Translations under genes and position numbers: made by a program
In this document: one piece after another, positions 46,555-54,948 of the stretch
Layout of the letters: each line of letters opens with the position of its first letter
Numbering within the stretch: the stretch's first letter is position 1
Assembly (NCBI RefSeq): GCF_021513275.1
Contig: NZ_CP090978.1
Coordinates: 2,790,001 to 2,854,000, forward strand
Direction: 5' to 3'
DNA: 64,000 bases
Origin: Paenibacillus hexagrammi
GTDB taxonomy: Bacteria > Bacillota > Bacilli > Paenibacillales > NBRC-103111
Notes under the pieces: generated by a model
Seen by the model: the letters and a program-made list of their open reading frames with translations, nothing else
Told to the model about the DNA's origin: nothing
Database searches by the model: none

Positions 46555-47379
46555 CTAAATGTCAATCGAAACGATCCGTTTCGGACCTGCAGGGTTATCC
46601 TTGGGATACCCGAGCGATCCATTAATAAACCTGCACTGGTGCATCGTGTAATCCATTCGATGGTGGATGTGACCGAAGCACCAGACCTTGCCGGCAATCC
46701 GCTGGAAGTAAGGAGCTCCGTCAAAATAATAAAAGCTGGTGGATACCTGCAGCTGCTTGCCCTCAGGAACCCTGCTCCAGTCCGGGGATACATGTGTGAG
46801 CAGCACGTCCGACTCGGTTAGGATCCTCTCCAGCTTGGCTTGCTCCGATTTGAACATGTCCATGGTATAACGTGGCTTACCGCGGATTAACGCATAATCA
46901 TTAGAGACGGTTCTCCAGGTGGTAAAAATATGATTCATATCGGATTTGAGCACCTGCACGCCGTACTGCAGATCATACCACATACCGCAGCCGCCGTACG
47001 TAATCCCATCCAGTGTTACAGCCGTACCTTCCAAGCAATAAACGCCGGGAAGCTGGCTTGCCAATTGGCGCATCTCATGAATTCGATCGATGGAGTCGAA
47101 ACCTCCAGGATCTTCTATTCTTCGTCTGGACAAGTAATAATCGTGATTCCCCCACACCAGCACGATGTGCTGATAATGTTCTTTAAGAAATTTGAGAAGC
47201 ATATAATTCTGCTGATTGCTATGACCCAAATCCCCTGCTATGAGCAGCGTCCTTGAGCCATTCTCCGGCAAGAGCTGCGCCGCAAAACGACGGATCTTCT
47301 TATTTAATGACCATAGGCTATGGGCATCCTTGACCCAGAAGTCCAAATGTATGTCAGAAATCAGATCAAACCTGCGCAC
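46555..47379 (-). CDS. Calcineurin-like metallophosphoesterase
   Basis: A 274-residue phosphoesterase with the full metal set: DLISDIHLDFW (motif 1), LIAGDLGHSN (motif 2), VWGNHDYYLS (motif 3), VLLTHVSPDWS (motif 4) and CFGHIHHRMD (motif 5). All metal-binding residues are intact. A GTG at 47379 has GGAG five bases before it; a longer ATG start at 47406 adds residues that do not fit the family. It heads a two-gene operon with a GNAT gene. The substrate is unknown. Confidence 0.88.
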   Translation of the reverse strand: MRRFDLISDIHLDFWVKDAHSLWSLNKKIRRFAAQLLPENGSRTLLIAGDLGHSNQQNYMLLKFLKEHYQHIVLVWGNHDYYLSRRRIEDPGGFDSIDRIHEMRQLASQLPGVYCLEGTAVTLDGITYGGCGMWYDLQYGVQVLKSDMNHIFTTWRTVSNDYALIRGKPRYTMDMFKSEQAKLERILTESDVLLTHVSPDWSRVPEGKQLQVSTSFYYFDGAPYFQRIAGKVWCFGHIHHRMDYTMHQCRFINGSLGYPKDNPAGPKRIVSIDI

Positions 47380-47537
47380 CGTATCTCCGCCCTCCCAGCC
47401 TTCCATTCCAATTGGACCATGACGATACCATTATACCTCAAATATTTCTCTCAATCCCCTATTGCTCCGCTAGGAAATTGGGTGTATGATCATATGTGGA
47501 TTTCAACATCATGTAGAAAGTAAGTGAACCTGATTCC

Positions 47538-48041
47538 ATGAACGTGAAGATTATTGTTTGCAGCCTTTTCCTCATGCTGATCTATATGATCTCGCTACAA
47601 ATCAACTCCATGCATATGCTGTTTTATCCGACACTTGGCGCGTTCGGTTTCTTATTCTCTTCACGCCAAAGTTCCCTATTCGAAATGGGTAAGATGCTTC
47701 TAGGAGCCACGGCGGGCTCCATCATCGGAGCTGGTCTCTACATGATGTATTCAGGTCCTGTTACCATCTTTATTGCAGCCCTGCTTGTGATGAAGATGAT
47801 AGTGACCTTCAAGCTTAATTCACCGCCGATCATGGCGATATGCCTCATCCCGTACTTTAGCCACCCGGTAACGCCTTGGCTGGCACCTATTTTCACGCTG
47901 ATATCACTTGGGTGCTTATTTCTCACGTTGTGGCTGTCTGACCGGATTGTTCAACGCATGCAAGCCCATCCTCTGCTATCCCGCTTATGGGTTAGAAATA
48001 GACTGCTGCAAGAAGGCCATAACAAAACCGTTTCTTCGTAA
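47538..48041 (+). CDS. HPP-family-like membrane protein
   Basis: A 167-residue protein with four hydrophobic helices and the pattern of the HPP family, seen in MLFYPTLGAFGFLF, KMLLGATAGSIIGAGLY, FKLNSPPIMAICLIP and a Pro in YFSHPVTPWLAP. HPP proteins are linked to nitrite transport in plants and cyanobacteria, but most bacterial members are uncharacterised. The binding site at the ATG is weak. It is divergent from the phosphoesterase and convergent with the DUF2269-like gene. Confidence 0.7.
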   Translation: MNVKIIVCSLFLMLIYMISLQINSMHMLFYPTLGAFGFLFSSRQSSLFEMGKMLLGATAGSIIGAGLYMMYSGPVTIFIAALLVMKMIVTFKLNSPPIMAICLIPYFSHPVTPWLAPIFTLISLGCLFLTLWLSDRIVQRMQAHPLLSRLWVRNRLLQEGHNKTVSS

Positions 48042-48184
48042 AAAGTAAACCTCCCTGTCAGCTGCTTGTCCATGCGGCCCGGTGAGGTTTCTTTATTTAG
48101 CATGATGATATTTATAACTACAGGACTACCTGCAAAGCTCTTTAATCCGATCAGAAGCCAATGGCTTCACTTTGTGTGGCTATT

Positions 48185-48622
48185 CTACCAGAGACCAGGT
48201 TTGGCCACCATAAACCACATCATCGCGAGTGTGATGACAACATACCCTAACAACGATTTGCGAAGCTTAGCCACCAGAACCTCCCGATTATCATGGGGGG
48301 CCTTTAGCTGCCTCATGATAGGAGAAAAGGCGCGTGCGATAAAATAGAGCGACAACACCATGATCAGCACGGTCATCACGATCCATGATGTCTTCCACGT
48401 CCAGGCTGTAAGCCACGTCAGCAGAATCCCCGTAGCCACGAGTACATGGCCGGCATGCTTCGTTAAGCGAACCGTTATGCGAAAAGGCTCCAAATAGTCC
48501 GCAATTCGTTCAAAAGGAGCACTTCGGATTTTGGCTAATAGCGGAAACAGGATGAAATAAGGTCCTATGCTGATGATCACGCTGCAAATATGAATATATA
48601 AGAGTACCGCATACCAAGACAC
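48185..48622 (-). CDS. DUF2269-like integral membrane protein
   Basis: A 145-residue protein with four helices and the family pattern: YIHICSVIISIGPYFIL, the RLTKHAGHVLVATGILLTWL helix pair, and AFSPIMRQL. His residues in the first two helices could bind a cofactor, as in related haem-linked families, but this is not shown. Function unknown. Confidence 0.75.
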   Translation of the reverse strand: MSWYAVLLYIHICSVIISIGPYFILFPLLAKIRSAPFERIADYLEPFRITVRLTKHAGHVLVATGILLTWLTAWTWKTSWIVMTVLIMVLSLYFIARAFSPIMRQLKAPHDNREVLVAKLRKSLLGYVVITLAMMWFMVAKPGLW

Positions 48623-48720
48623 TACTCAATTCCCCTTTTTCATAAGATGACAAACGAGAAATCCCCTGCATGATTAGTTGCTTTGCGGGAGGCCCCGAAT
48701 TTAATAATTCTATGATGTGA

Positions 48721-48751
48721 GAAAAGCGCAGGTCCAAGACCTGCGCTTTTC
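48721..48751. terminator. Perfect 14-bp stem-loop terminator
   Basis: GAAAAGCGCAGGTC (48721-48734), a three-base CAA loop, then the exact complement (48738-48751). The T-rich sides make it bidirectional; it chiefly ends the ASCH gene on the minus strand. Confidence 0.85.
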
Positions 48752-48765
48752 TTCATCGGCCACTC

Positions 48766-49098
48766 TTATTCAGCAGCTTGAAACTCATGCACCCAAACCT
48801 TCATTTGAGGCAGCCAAGGCATACCTGGATGAAGCGACAGAATGCTCTCTTTATACGCATCAACATTCGGATAGCCTTCAGTCAGGGCATCCTGCTCTGT
48901 CAATTCACCAAGAGATTGCGCATATACTTTCGTCACAACAAAAGATTTACCCTGAAGCTCCATCGTTTCACCGATATCCGCATAGCGGCCATTGCGTCTG
49001 CAAGCCGTCTTAGTGCCCGCAAGCACCTTGGCTACTTCATCTTCTTTGGTCACTAACCGATCAATGGAACACGTTTTTGGCGGTAATGTTTCGTTCAT
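48766..49098 (-). CDS. ASCH-domain-like protein
   Basis: A 110-residue protein whose C-terminal half matches the ASCH pattern: ADIGETMELQGKSFVVTKVY, LTEQDALTEGYPNVDAYKE and MKVWVHEF. ASCH domains are beta-barrels related to PUA that are predicted to bind RNA; some hydrolyse modified cytidines. The key residues of the active members are not resolved here. AGGAGG precedes the ATG. Confidence 0.75.
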   Translation of the reverse strand: MNETLPPKTCSIDRLVTKEDEVAKVLAGTKTACRRNGRYADIGETMELQGKSFVVTKVYAQSLGELTEQDALTEGYPNVDAYKESILSLHPGMPWLPQMKVWVHEFQAAE

Positions 49099-49161
49099 GT
49101 TATTCCCTCCTTTTGCCAGCTCCTATTATAACGAATCAACCAAGCTTTGTCGATTTTTCGG

Positions 49162-49410
49162 CTATTCGCGCAGCGCTTCCTTCAATCTTGTTGACATACT
49201 TTCCATATCTCTGCTAGGCGAACGCTTAGTGCTCCTTAGTTTGACGGCATCCTGCTTGAGTCTTGCATGATCGGCCAATAACGATTCGATATCTTCGATG
49301 AATGCTGTGTTAGCCGTTTCATCCAGCTTTCCTCCGCTTTTTATGATGTCTAACGCTCCTCGCAAGCGTTCGATTAAGCCAGTCACAGCAGGCTTCGTTT
49401 GTTCCTTCAT
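49162..49410 (-). CDS. Small helical hypothetical protein
   Basis: An 82-residue, largely helical, charged protein: VTGLIERLRGALDIIKSGG, FIEDIESLLADHARLKQDAV and a C-terminal MSTRLKEALRE. A GGGGATGA site precedes the ATG. There is no membrane segment and no family that I recognise. It is 64 bases after the ASCH gene's start and on the same strand, so a separate promoter is likely. Confidence 0.55.
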   Translation of the reverse strand: MKEQTKPAVTGLIERLRGALDIIKSGGKLDETANTAFIEDIESLLADHARLKQDAVKLRSTKRSPSRDMESMSTRLKEALRE

Positions 49411-49534
49411 GTATTCATCCCCTAACCAACGTCCATCCCTAGCAAAATACCCCCTCTATAGCAACCTGAGAACGTCCGGTGAGTTTCTCAAAGTCCGCCA
49501 TAAGGGGGCGCGAGCTTATCAGCTTATGATAACC

Positions 49535-50536
49535 TTATTTGGTCATGCAGTAAAGACGGCCTGATTCCTCCCAGATTTCCCCGGGCGCGAGCGACATAAG
49601 ACCGATCCTTTCAGCAGGCAGGTGGGAATGCGGCGCATTCACCAGATTCATCTGAGGCTCAGGACAGAAGAAGCCCGGCTGCGCGCCATTGTTCCATATC
49701 ATCCACTGCTTGTATGACGTCCCAACATCGTAAACAAGCTTCACTTGTGTACGATTATCCGTAAGCTCCATCCGGTTGCTTCCGTTTTGCGGCTCTGTCG
49801 TGTAATGGTTGTCCATGGATGCGAAGAACGGCGACAGCTCTCCAAGCTTCATCTTCTCTTCGTCGGCCGTAAGCGGTTGATAATTACCAGTCGGCAGCAT
49901 TCTGTCATTCAGCTCCCAGCGGTTACCGATCGTTAGCTTGAACGTATAGTCCGATGCCTGACTTTCCGGCGCAAACGGCGCATTAATGGAAGTATGGAAG
50001 GCAAGTAAGCACGGCATCGTATCCTTACCGTCGTTGCGCACCATAACATGCTGATGAAGGCCACTCAGGCTTAGCGTGTAGGTAAGCGTTATCGTAAAAT
50101 CATGCGGAAAGTATTGATAAACAAAATGTCCTTCTCTAACTTCCAGCTCTAGCGTCACTCTGCTCTCACGTTCGTCAGCTGTAAAAGAAACGACCTTCCA
50201 AGGAATGTCGTGAACAAAGCCATGTAAATGATTGCCGGTCGAAGGTTCATTCACTGGGAACTCATAGACTTTGCCGTTCCATGGAAATTTACCGTCCTCA
50301 TAACGGTTAGGAGGAAATAGAACCGGAATCCCGTGGATGAACGGTCTGGCTTTGAAAGATTCCATTTCTTCCAGAGTCGGTTCATGTAAAAATCGATAGT
50401 TCTTTACAGTGTCTCGAAACGCAATCAGATTCGCGCCTGTATTCGGCAGCACTGCTGCTTCGTAAGGGCCGGCTTGCAGCCAAACGGCTTGTTCGCCCTG
50501 ATAGGTACCTTCAAATGCTTTTGTTGGAATACTCAT
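49535..50536 (-). CDS. Aldose 1-epimerase family protein
   Basis: A 333-residue galactose mutarotase-like protein. TGANLIAFRDT starts the beta-sandwich, HGFVHDIPWKV holds a conserved His, LAFHTSINAPF the second His, and CPEPQMNLVNAPHSHLP the catalytic Glu region near the end. AGGAGG precedes the ATG at 50536; an upstream start at 50626 is not supported. Downstream of araA, it may convert the arabinose anomers for the isomerase. A strong hairpin separates it from araA, so it may have its own promoter. Confidence 0.87.
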   Translation of the reverse strand: MSIPTKAFEGTYQGEQAVWLQAGPYEAAVLPNTGANLIAFRDTVKNYRFLHEPTLEEMESFKARPFIHGIPVLFPPNRYEDGKFPWNGKVYEFPVNEPSTGNHLHGFVHDIPWKVVSFTADERESRVTLELEVREGHFVYQYFPHDFTITLTYTLSLSGLHQHVMVRNDGKDTMPCLLAFHTSINAPFAPESQASDYTFKLTIGNRWELNDRMLPTGNYQPLTADEEKMKLGELSPFFASMDNHYTTEPQNGSNRMELTDNRTQVKLVYDVGTSYKQWMIWNNGAQPGFFCPEPQMNLVNAPHSHLPAERIGLMSLAPGEIWEESGRLYCMTK

Positions 50537-50649
50537 GTGCTTCCTCCTGACTTGTTTCATGCAACATGGACAAACTAGTTTAAATTTTACTGGAATACGA
50601 GCCCAAGTCAATGGACGATTGTACAAATAATATGGATAAAAATGACTTC

Positions 50650-50693
50650 AAGGACCCGCGCCGGAGGACATGAAGCGCTCCGGGCGGGTCCTT
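50650..50693 (-). terminator. Strong terminator after araA
   Basis: AAGGACCCGC (50650-50659) pairs with GCGGGTCCTT (50684-50693), with inner CCGGAG/CTCCGG. It lies five bases after the araA stop. Confidence 0.85.
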
Positions 50694-50697
50694 GCGA

Positions 50698-52188
50698 TTA
50701 TCTCAATTTCCAGGCAATGTCGTTCAGTCGAAGCTCGTTACGGAATGCGACAGGTGAAGTGTGCTTGTTGATGACGACAACTTCGATGCCGGCCATCTCC
50801 GCCCAGTCAAGCATCTGTTCAGTCGTTACACGGTAAGAGAATACGGTATGGTGTGCGCCGCCGGCGTAGATCCACGCTTCTGCGGATTCGCTGAGCGAAG
50901 GCTGCGGCTTCCAGAGTACGCGGGCAACAGGAAGCTTCGGCATCTCCTTCATTGGACGGACGGCATCCACTTCATTAATAAGCAGGCGGAAGCGGTTGCC
51001 CATATCAATGATGGAAGCGTTAATAGCGGATCCGCTTTCGCCGTCAAATACGAGGCGAGCTGGGTCGGCTTTGCCGCCAATACCAAGTGGATGAACCTGG
51101 ATGGACGGACGAGTCGCTGCGATTGTCGGGCAAATTTCCAGCATGTGGGCGCCGAGTACGAGTTCATTGCCTGGCTCCATATGATAAGTGTAGTCTTCCA
51201 TGAATGAAGTACCTTTGTTGTCGGCAATAATCTTCATCACACGTGTCAGAGCAGCTGTTTTCCAGTCTCCTTCACCGCCGAAGCCGTAGCCTTGCTCCAT
51301 TAAGCGTTGAACAGCTAGACCAGGAAGCTGCTTCAGACCGTGCAAATCTTCGAAGCTGGTCGTAAATGCGCTGAAACCGCCTTCTTGTAAGAAAGCCTTC
51401 ATTCCTAGTTCAATGCGAGCCTGCTCACGAATGGCATCACGAATCGGTCCAGCGGAGCGGCCTTCCGGCGTAATGTCGTACTGAACTTCATATTCTTCCA
51501 TCAGTTGATTAACTTCAGCTTCGGAAATATCATTGACTCGCTGTACAAGGTCGCCAACACCATAACCGTTAATGGACCAACCGAATTTAATTTGCGCTTC
51601 AACTTTATCCCCTTCGGTAACGGCTACTTGACGCATGTTGTCGCCAAAACGTGCTACTTTCAATTGCTGTCCTTCTACAAAAGCAGAAGATGTACGCATC
51701 CAGCCTGCAATGCGACCAATTACAGCAGGGTCTTCCCAATAGCCTACAACCACTTTACGGGCGATTCCCATGCGTGCTCCGATGAATCCGTATTCACGGT
51801 CACCGTGAGCCGCTTGGTTTAGGTTCATAAAGTCCATATCAATGGTTTCCCAAGGAATATCGCGATTAAATTGTGTATGTAAGTGGAGCAAAGGCTTGCG
51901 AAGCTCGGACAATCCGGCAATCCACATCTTCGCCGGCGAGAACGTATGCATCCATGTGATGATTCCCGCACAAGTTTCATCGGAATTGGCATCGATACAA
52001 AGTCTACGGATCGCATCCGGGGTTGTGAGCACCGGTTTGAACACAAGGGAATTCGGGATTGCAGGGTCACGGTCAATGCCTTGCACGATTTGCTGGGAGT
52101 GAGCCTCCACTTCCTTTAACGTTTCCGGTCCATACAGATGCTGGCTACCGGTAACAAACCAAAACACTTTTTCCGCTGATTGATGCAT
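50698..52188 (-). CDS. araA: L-arabinose isomerase
   Basis: A 496-residue enzyme converting L-arabinose to L-ribulose, using Mn2+. Family marks are [15 protein letters not shown] at the start, [11 protein letters not shown], the metal region in [11 protein letters not shown] and [25 protein letters not shown] and [14 protein letters not shown] lies eight bases before the ATG at 52188; the frame runs to 52239 but that N-terminus has no match. AraR operators and a CcpA-like site lie upstream. araB and araD, which complete the pathway to xylulose 5-phosphate, are not in this window. Confidence 0.96.
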   Translation of the reverse strand: MHQSAEKVFWFVTGSQHLYGPETLKEVEAHSQQIVQGIDRDPAIPNSLVFKPVLTTPDAIRRLCIDANSDETCAGIITWMHTFSPAKMWIAGLSELRKPLLHLHTQFNRDIPWETIDMDFMNLNQAAHGDREYGFIGARMGIARKVVVGYWEDPAVIGRIAGWMRTSSAFVEGQQLKVARFGDNMRQVAVTEGDKVEAQIKFGWSINGYGVGDLVQRVNDISEAEVNQLMEEYEVQYDITPEGRSAGPIRDAIREQARIELGMKAFLQEGGFSAFTTSFEDLHGLKQLPGLAVQRLMEQGYGFGGEGDWKTAALTRVMKIIADNKGTSFMEDYTYHMEPGNELVLGAHMLEICPTIAATRPSIQVHPLGIGGKADPARLVFDGESGSAINASIIDMGNRFRLLINEVDAVRPMKEMPKLPVARVLWKPQPSLSESAEAWIYAGGAHHTVFSYRVTTEQMLDWAEMAGIEVVVINKHTSPVAFRNELRLNDIAWKLR

Positions 52189-52256
52189 GGATAATTCCTC
52201 CCAAAATGATAAAGTTGTATTGCCATTCTTGATAAGCATTACCTAATTACGAGGTC

Positions 52257-52270
52257 AGAAAGCGCTTGCT
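52257..52270 (-). promoter_or_regulatory. Candidate cre (CcpA) site in the araA leader
   Basis: AGAAAGCGCTTGCT differs from the cre consensus TGNAARCGNWWWCA at about three positions. Catabolite repression of araA is well known in Bacillota. Confidence 0.4.
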
Positions 52271-52573
52271 TTCATTACGATGACAGCGGACGAACTCCTG
52301 CTCGAAAAAGCGGAGGTTACACCATACAGTCCGTTCGTAATGCTTATGACTGGCACAGCTCGACCGGATTCCTCTCCCGGGAGTCTGTCCGACGGTGTTA
52401 CTTTTAAGTGCATACCGGGTAAATCATGACCGCATCCATGCCGCTAACGCCGCAAGTTTACTGTCATTGCTGCATACATATACCTTCGACTGCATTCATC
52501 GGACAGACTCCTAGATCATCAACTCATCGTTCTTGTATGACAAAGGCGGATCTTTCAAAAGGAATCGGTTCGA

Positions 52574-52589
52574 ACTTGTTCACACAAGC
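52574..52589 (-). promoter_or_regulatory. AraR operator 2 of araA
   Basis: ACTTGTTCACACAAGC matches the ACTTGT-N4-ACAAGT architecture. Its centre is 42 bases from the upstream box, four helical turns. Confidence 0.7.
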
Positions 52590-52607
52590 CAACCTCTTAT
52601 ACGAAGT

Positions 52608-52631
52608 ATTATAGCACTTGTACGTACAAGT
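52608..52631 (-). promoter_or_regulatory. araA promoter with AraR operator 1
   Basis: TATAAT (minus strand, 52613-52608) is the -10. ACTTGTACGTACAAGT at 52616-52631 is a perfect 16-base palindrome and lies between -10 and -35, so AraR binding would block polymerase. It closely resembles the known AraR consensus ATTTGTACGTACAAAT. Confidence 0.85.
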
Positions 52632-52652
52632 TGGCTATAGCAATTTTACAAC

Positions 52653-53747
52653 TTACAATCGTAAGGTGGACTCCCTGACAACCAGTTCAGGGGTGTATGT
52701 TTTCGTGGGCATCTTTCCACGATCGTGTTTGTTTTCTATCATATTGATCAGCATTTCAGCCGCATCAGCGCCAAGCTCCGTCTTTGGATGCGTCAACGTG
52801 GTTAGCTTCACTTCCGTTGCAACAGCTAGTGAAGAGTCGTCAAAACCAACCATGGATACATCCTGCGGCACTTGAAGTCCAGTTGTCCGGACAGCCTCCA
52901 GCAGGTGGACAGCCAGTTCATCATTGTAGCATACGAAAGCAGTAGGACGGTCTTCGGTACGCGATAGCATACTTACGGCACTTTCATAGGGTTTGCTCTT
53001 CTTCTCTTCCGTCGTATAATGGATCACCAGATCCGGCGACAACGGTACATCATGCTCACGATGAGCTCGAATAAAGCCCTTTAAGCGGTTAACTCCTTGA
53101 AGATCGTCGGTTTTGAAAAAACCGGCAATATGCCTGTGCCCCAGCTCAATGAGATGTCTGGCAGCCAAATAACCGCCTTCTTCGTCATCGACCAGCAAAC
53201 ACGGGCAGTTCATCTCAGCATACTTCGCATTCATCATAAGATAAGGAATATGATGATAATCGAGCGATAAGAAGTAGCTCAAATTCGGATTACCTTCGGC
53301 ACTTTTCGTTGGTTCTATGATTAACCCGCTGAGCGGTTGGCTGATCATCATATTCAGGCTTTCTCTTTCCTTTTCCTTGTCGTTGTCCGTACTGGACAAG
53401 AGCAAGCGGTAGCCCCTGCTGCGCAGAGCCGCCTCTGCTCCTCGTACGATATGCGGGAAAATGTAATCCGATATATACGTGGTTACGATGCCGATCGTCT
53501 GGACATCGCGGCCTTTTTGCGATTGGGGCGTGGAAACAAATGTGCCTTTTCCTTGCACGCGATAGAGCCATCCTTCCTGCTCTAACGCTCCGAACGTTTG
53601 TCGTACCGTCTGTCTGCTCATCTGAAATTGCTCGGCAATTTCATTCTCCGACGGCATTTGGTCATTCGGCTTAAGTCTGCCGGCATGAAGCCATGACAGT
53701 ATCTCCTGTTTCAGCTGCAAATACTTCGGCATTTGTTTTTCTTTCAT
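52653..53747 (-). CDS. araR: L-arabinose-responsive repressor AraR (GntR HTH, LacI-type sensor)
   Basis: A 364-residue chimeric repressor like B. subtilis AraR (362). The GntR-type helix-turn-helix covers about 6-75 (LQLKQEILSWLHAG, then MPSENEIAEQFQMSRQTVRQ and the YRVQGKGTFVS wing). A LacI/periplasmic-binding sensor follows (about 85-364: IGIVTTYISDYIFPHIVRG, CLLVDDEEGGYLAARHLIELGH, VSMVGFDDS). L-arabinose relieves DNA binding. GAGGTGA precedes the ATG. Its own promoter holds an AraR-like box, so it is probably autoregulated. Confidence 0.95.
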   Translation of the reverse strand: MKEKQMPKYLQLKQEILSWLHAGRLKPNDQMPSENEIAEQFQMSRQTVRQTFGALEQEGWLYRVQGKGTFVSTPQSQKGRDVQTIGIVTTYISDYIFPHIVRGAEAALRSRGYRLLLSSTDNDKEKERESLNMMISQPLSGLIIEPTKSAEGNPNLSYFLSLDYHHIPYLMMNAKYAEMNCPCLLVDDEEGGYLAARHLIELGHRHIAGFFKTDDLQGVNRLKGFIRAHREHDVPLSPDLVIHYTTEEKKSKPYESAVSMLSRTEDRPTAFVCYNDELAVHLLEAVRTTGLQVPQDVSMVGFDDSSLAVATEVKLTTLTHPKTELGADAAEMLINMIENKHDRGKMPTKTYTPELVVRESTLRL

Positions 53748-53777
53748 GTTTCACCTCGGCTGTGTAAGTTTGAACGT

Positions 53778-53810
53778 ATTATAGCATCCGCTCAACTTGT
53801 ATGTACATAT
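53778..53810 (-). promoter_or_regulatory. araR promoter with AraR-like box
   Basis: TATAAT (minus strand, 53783-53778) with the box ACTTGTATGTACATAT at 53795-53810, a degenerate version of the perfect araA operator, over the -35 region. Autoregulation is likely, weaker than at araA. Confidence 0.65.
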
Positions 53811-53862
53811 TACACACAAAATAACCCCACAACGTGGAGCCAGACGGTTAATTAAGGTGTAT

Positions 53863-53887
53863 GGAGGACTCAGTAATTTTCGGAGAA
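53863..53887. repeat. 25-base intergenic repeat, copy 2
   Basis: Matches 22 of 25 bases with 32188-32212. It lies between the methyltransferase terminator and the araR promoter, framed by GGAGCC (53836-53841) and GGCTCC (53892-53897). Confidence 0.6.
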
Positions 53888-53917
53888 ACGCGGCTCCAAA
53901 CTTATCAATCTATCAGG

Positions 53918-53951
53918 TCAAAAAAAGAACCCCTACTAATTTGGGTTCTTT
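53918..53951 (-). terminator. Terminator overlapping the methyltransferase stop
   Basis: AAAGAACCC (53924-53932) pairs with GGGTTCTTT (53943-53951). A T7-like tail follows on the minus strand and the TAG stop lies in the loop. Confidence 0.85.
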
Positions 53952-54568
53952 AGCGGATTATTCTGCTTTTTCCATGCAACCATTGCTTGATATTGCAATC
54001 TAGAGCCTTCAACCGGCATCGAGTAGAATTCAGAAATCGTAAACACTTCATTTACTCTGTGCTGTATGTGATCATCTTCGTAGAAAGAAAAGAAACGCTG
54101 CGGGAGATAGTCATCATCCTCCCAAATTCCTTCACTCTCGTAGCCCCCATATAAGCCCATGTACACAAAGCCATCCGGCTTTATTACCTTTTCTACTTGT
54201 CCAAGCACCTTGCCCAAGCTATCCTTCGGAACATGAAGCAGCGCGTTCATGCACCATACGGCATCAAAAGACAGCTGCTCCAAATCCAAGGAGTAAAAGT
54301 CCATGACGGTTGCCTCAAGACCTTTTTCCTTGCAAATCCGCACCATTTCATCGGATAAGTCCACGCAGTGCACTTCACAGCCGTGGTCCTGCAAATACAT
54401 CGCCTGCTGACCGGGACCGCTGCCTAAATCCAGCACCCTTCTGCCGAGACCAGCCTCTTGAAGCTTAGCTATAAAACGGTCCATCTCTGCTATCTTCCAG
54501 GATTGGACCTTCGTAGTGTCTCGAAAACGAGCGTTATGATCGTAAGTTTCTTTTAATTGTAATTTCAC
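53936..54568 (-). CDS. Class I SAM-dependent methyltransferase
   Basis: A 210-residue Rossmann methyltransferase. Motif I is VLDLGSGPGQQAMYL (about 40-54), motif II is VHCVDLSDEMV and the post-II acidic loop is FDAVWCMNALLHVPKD. No substrate-specific insert is visible. A GTG start is used, with a weak binding site. The gene stands alone before a terminator. Substrate unknown. Confidence 0.85.
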   Translation of the reverse strand: MKLQLKETYDHNARFRDTTKVQSWKIAEMDRFIAKLQEAGLGRRVLDLGSGPGQQAMYLQDHGCEVHCVDLSDEMVRICKEKGLEATVMDFYSLDLEQLSFDAVWCMNALLHVPKDSLGKVLGQVEKVIKPDGFVYMGLYGGYESEGIWEDDDYLPQRFFSFYEDDHIQHRVNEVFTISEFYSMPVEGSRLQYQAMVAWKKQNNPLKNPN

Positions 54569-54663
54569 TTCGGAATCTCTATTCAGCTCAGAGTCCTCCC
54601 TTCCGACACGAGAACAAGATGCAAGTCAAGTCGATGGTGATTCTACAAGTACTCTAATCCCTC

Positions 54664-54924
54664 TTACGACTGCAAGGATTTTTTCGCCGCCTCTACAAGC
54701 TGATCAAACCATTCATCCTCTTCAAGAAGATCCTCAACAGCCAGAATATCTTCTTCGGTGCCGGATTCCTCCAAAAAGTTCAACGCATAGCCCCAGTCCT
54801 TTTGTGTTTTGCTGCTTAACGTAATTTCATAGGGCAGGGTATGGCCTTGTACCCGAAAAGCGACATGGCCGAGATAGCCTTCCTCTTTACTGTGACTCAT
54901 CTTCGCATGCAAAATTTCTAACAT
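54664..54924 (-). CDS. Small hypothetical protein
   Basis: An 86-residue protein rich in Glu and Asp, with beta strands in the first half (GHVAFRVQGHTLPYEITLSS) and a helical, acidic second half (EEDILAVEDLLEEDEWFDQLV). AGAGGAAG precedes the ATG. It is 24 bases after the lipase-like gene's end on the same strand, probably in one transcript. No family is recognised. Confidence 0.6.
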   Translation of the reverse strand: MLEILHAKMSHSKEEGYLGHVAFRVQGHTLPYEITLSSKTQKDWGYALNFLEESGTEEDILAVEDLLEEDEWFDQLVEAAKKSLQS

Positions 54925-54948
54925 TCCTCATACTTCCTCTCTGAACGA

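Larger units (their letters stand above)
52189..52600 (-). other. Long araA leader with long-range inverted repeats
   Basis: If transcription starts near 52600, as the -10 at 52608-52613 suggests, araA has a leader of about 410 bases without a gene. It contains a 13-bp perfect inverted repeat (52380-52392 with 52499-52511, enclosing about 106 bases) and an 11-bp perfect one (52232-52242 with 52337-52347, enclosing about 94). The segment GTAATG at 52273-52278 (minus strand) could compete for part of the second stem. No known riboswitch is recognised. Confidence 0.5.

Noticed and set aside
52380..52511. Small mobile element (MITE) in the araA leader
   Set aside because: The 13-bp inverted repeat could be terminal repeats, but no target duplication is visible and no second copy occurs in the window; a leader RNA structure is equally likely.
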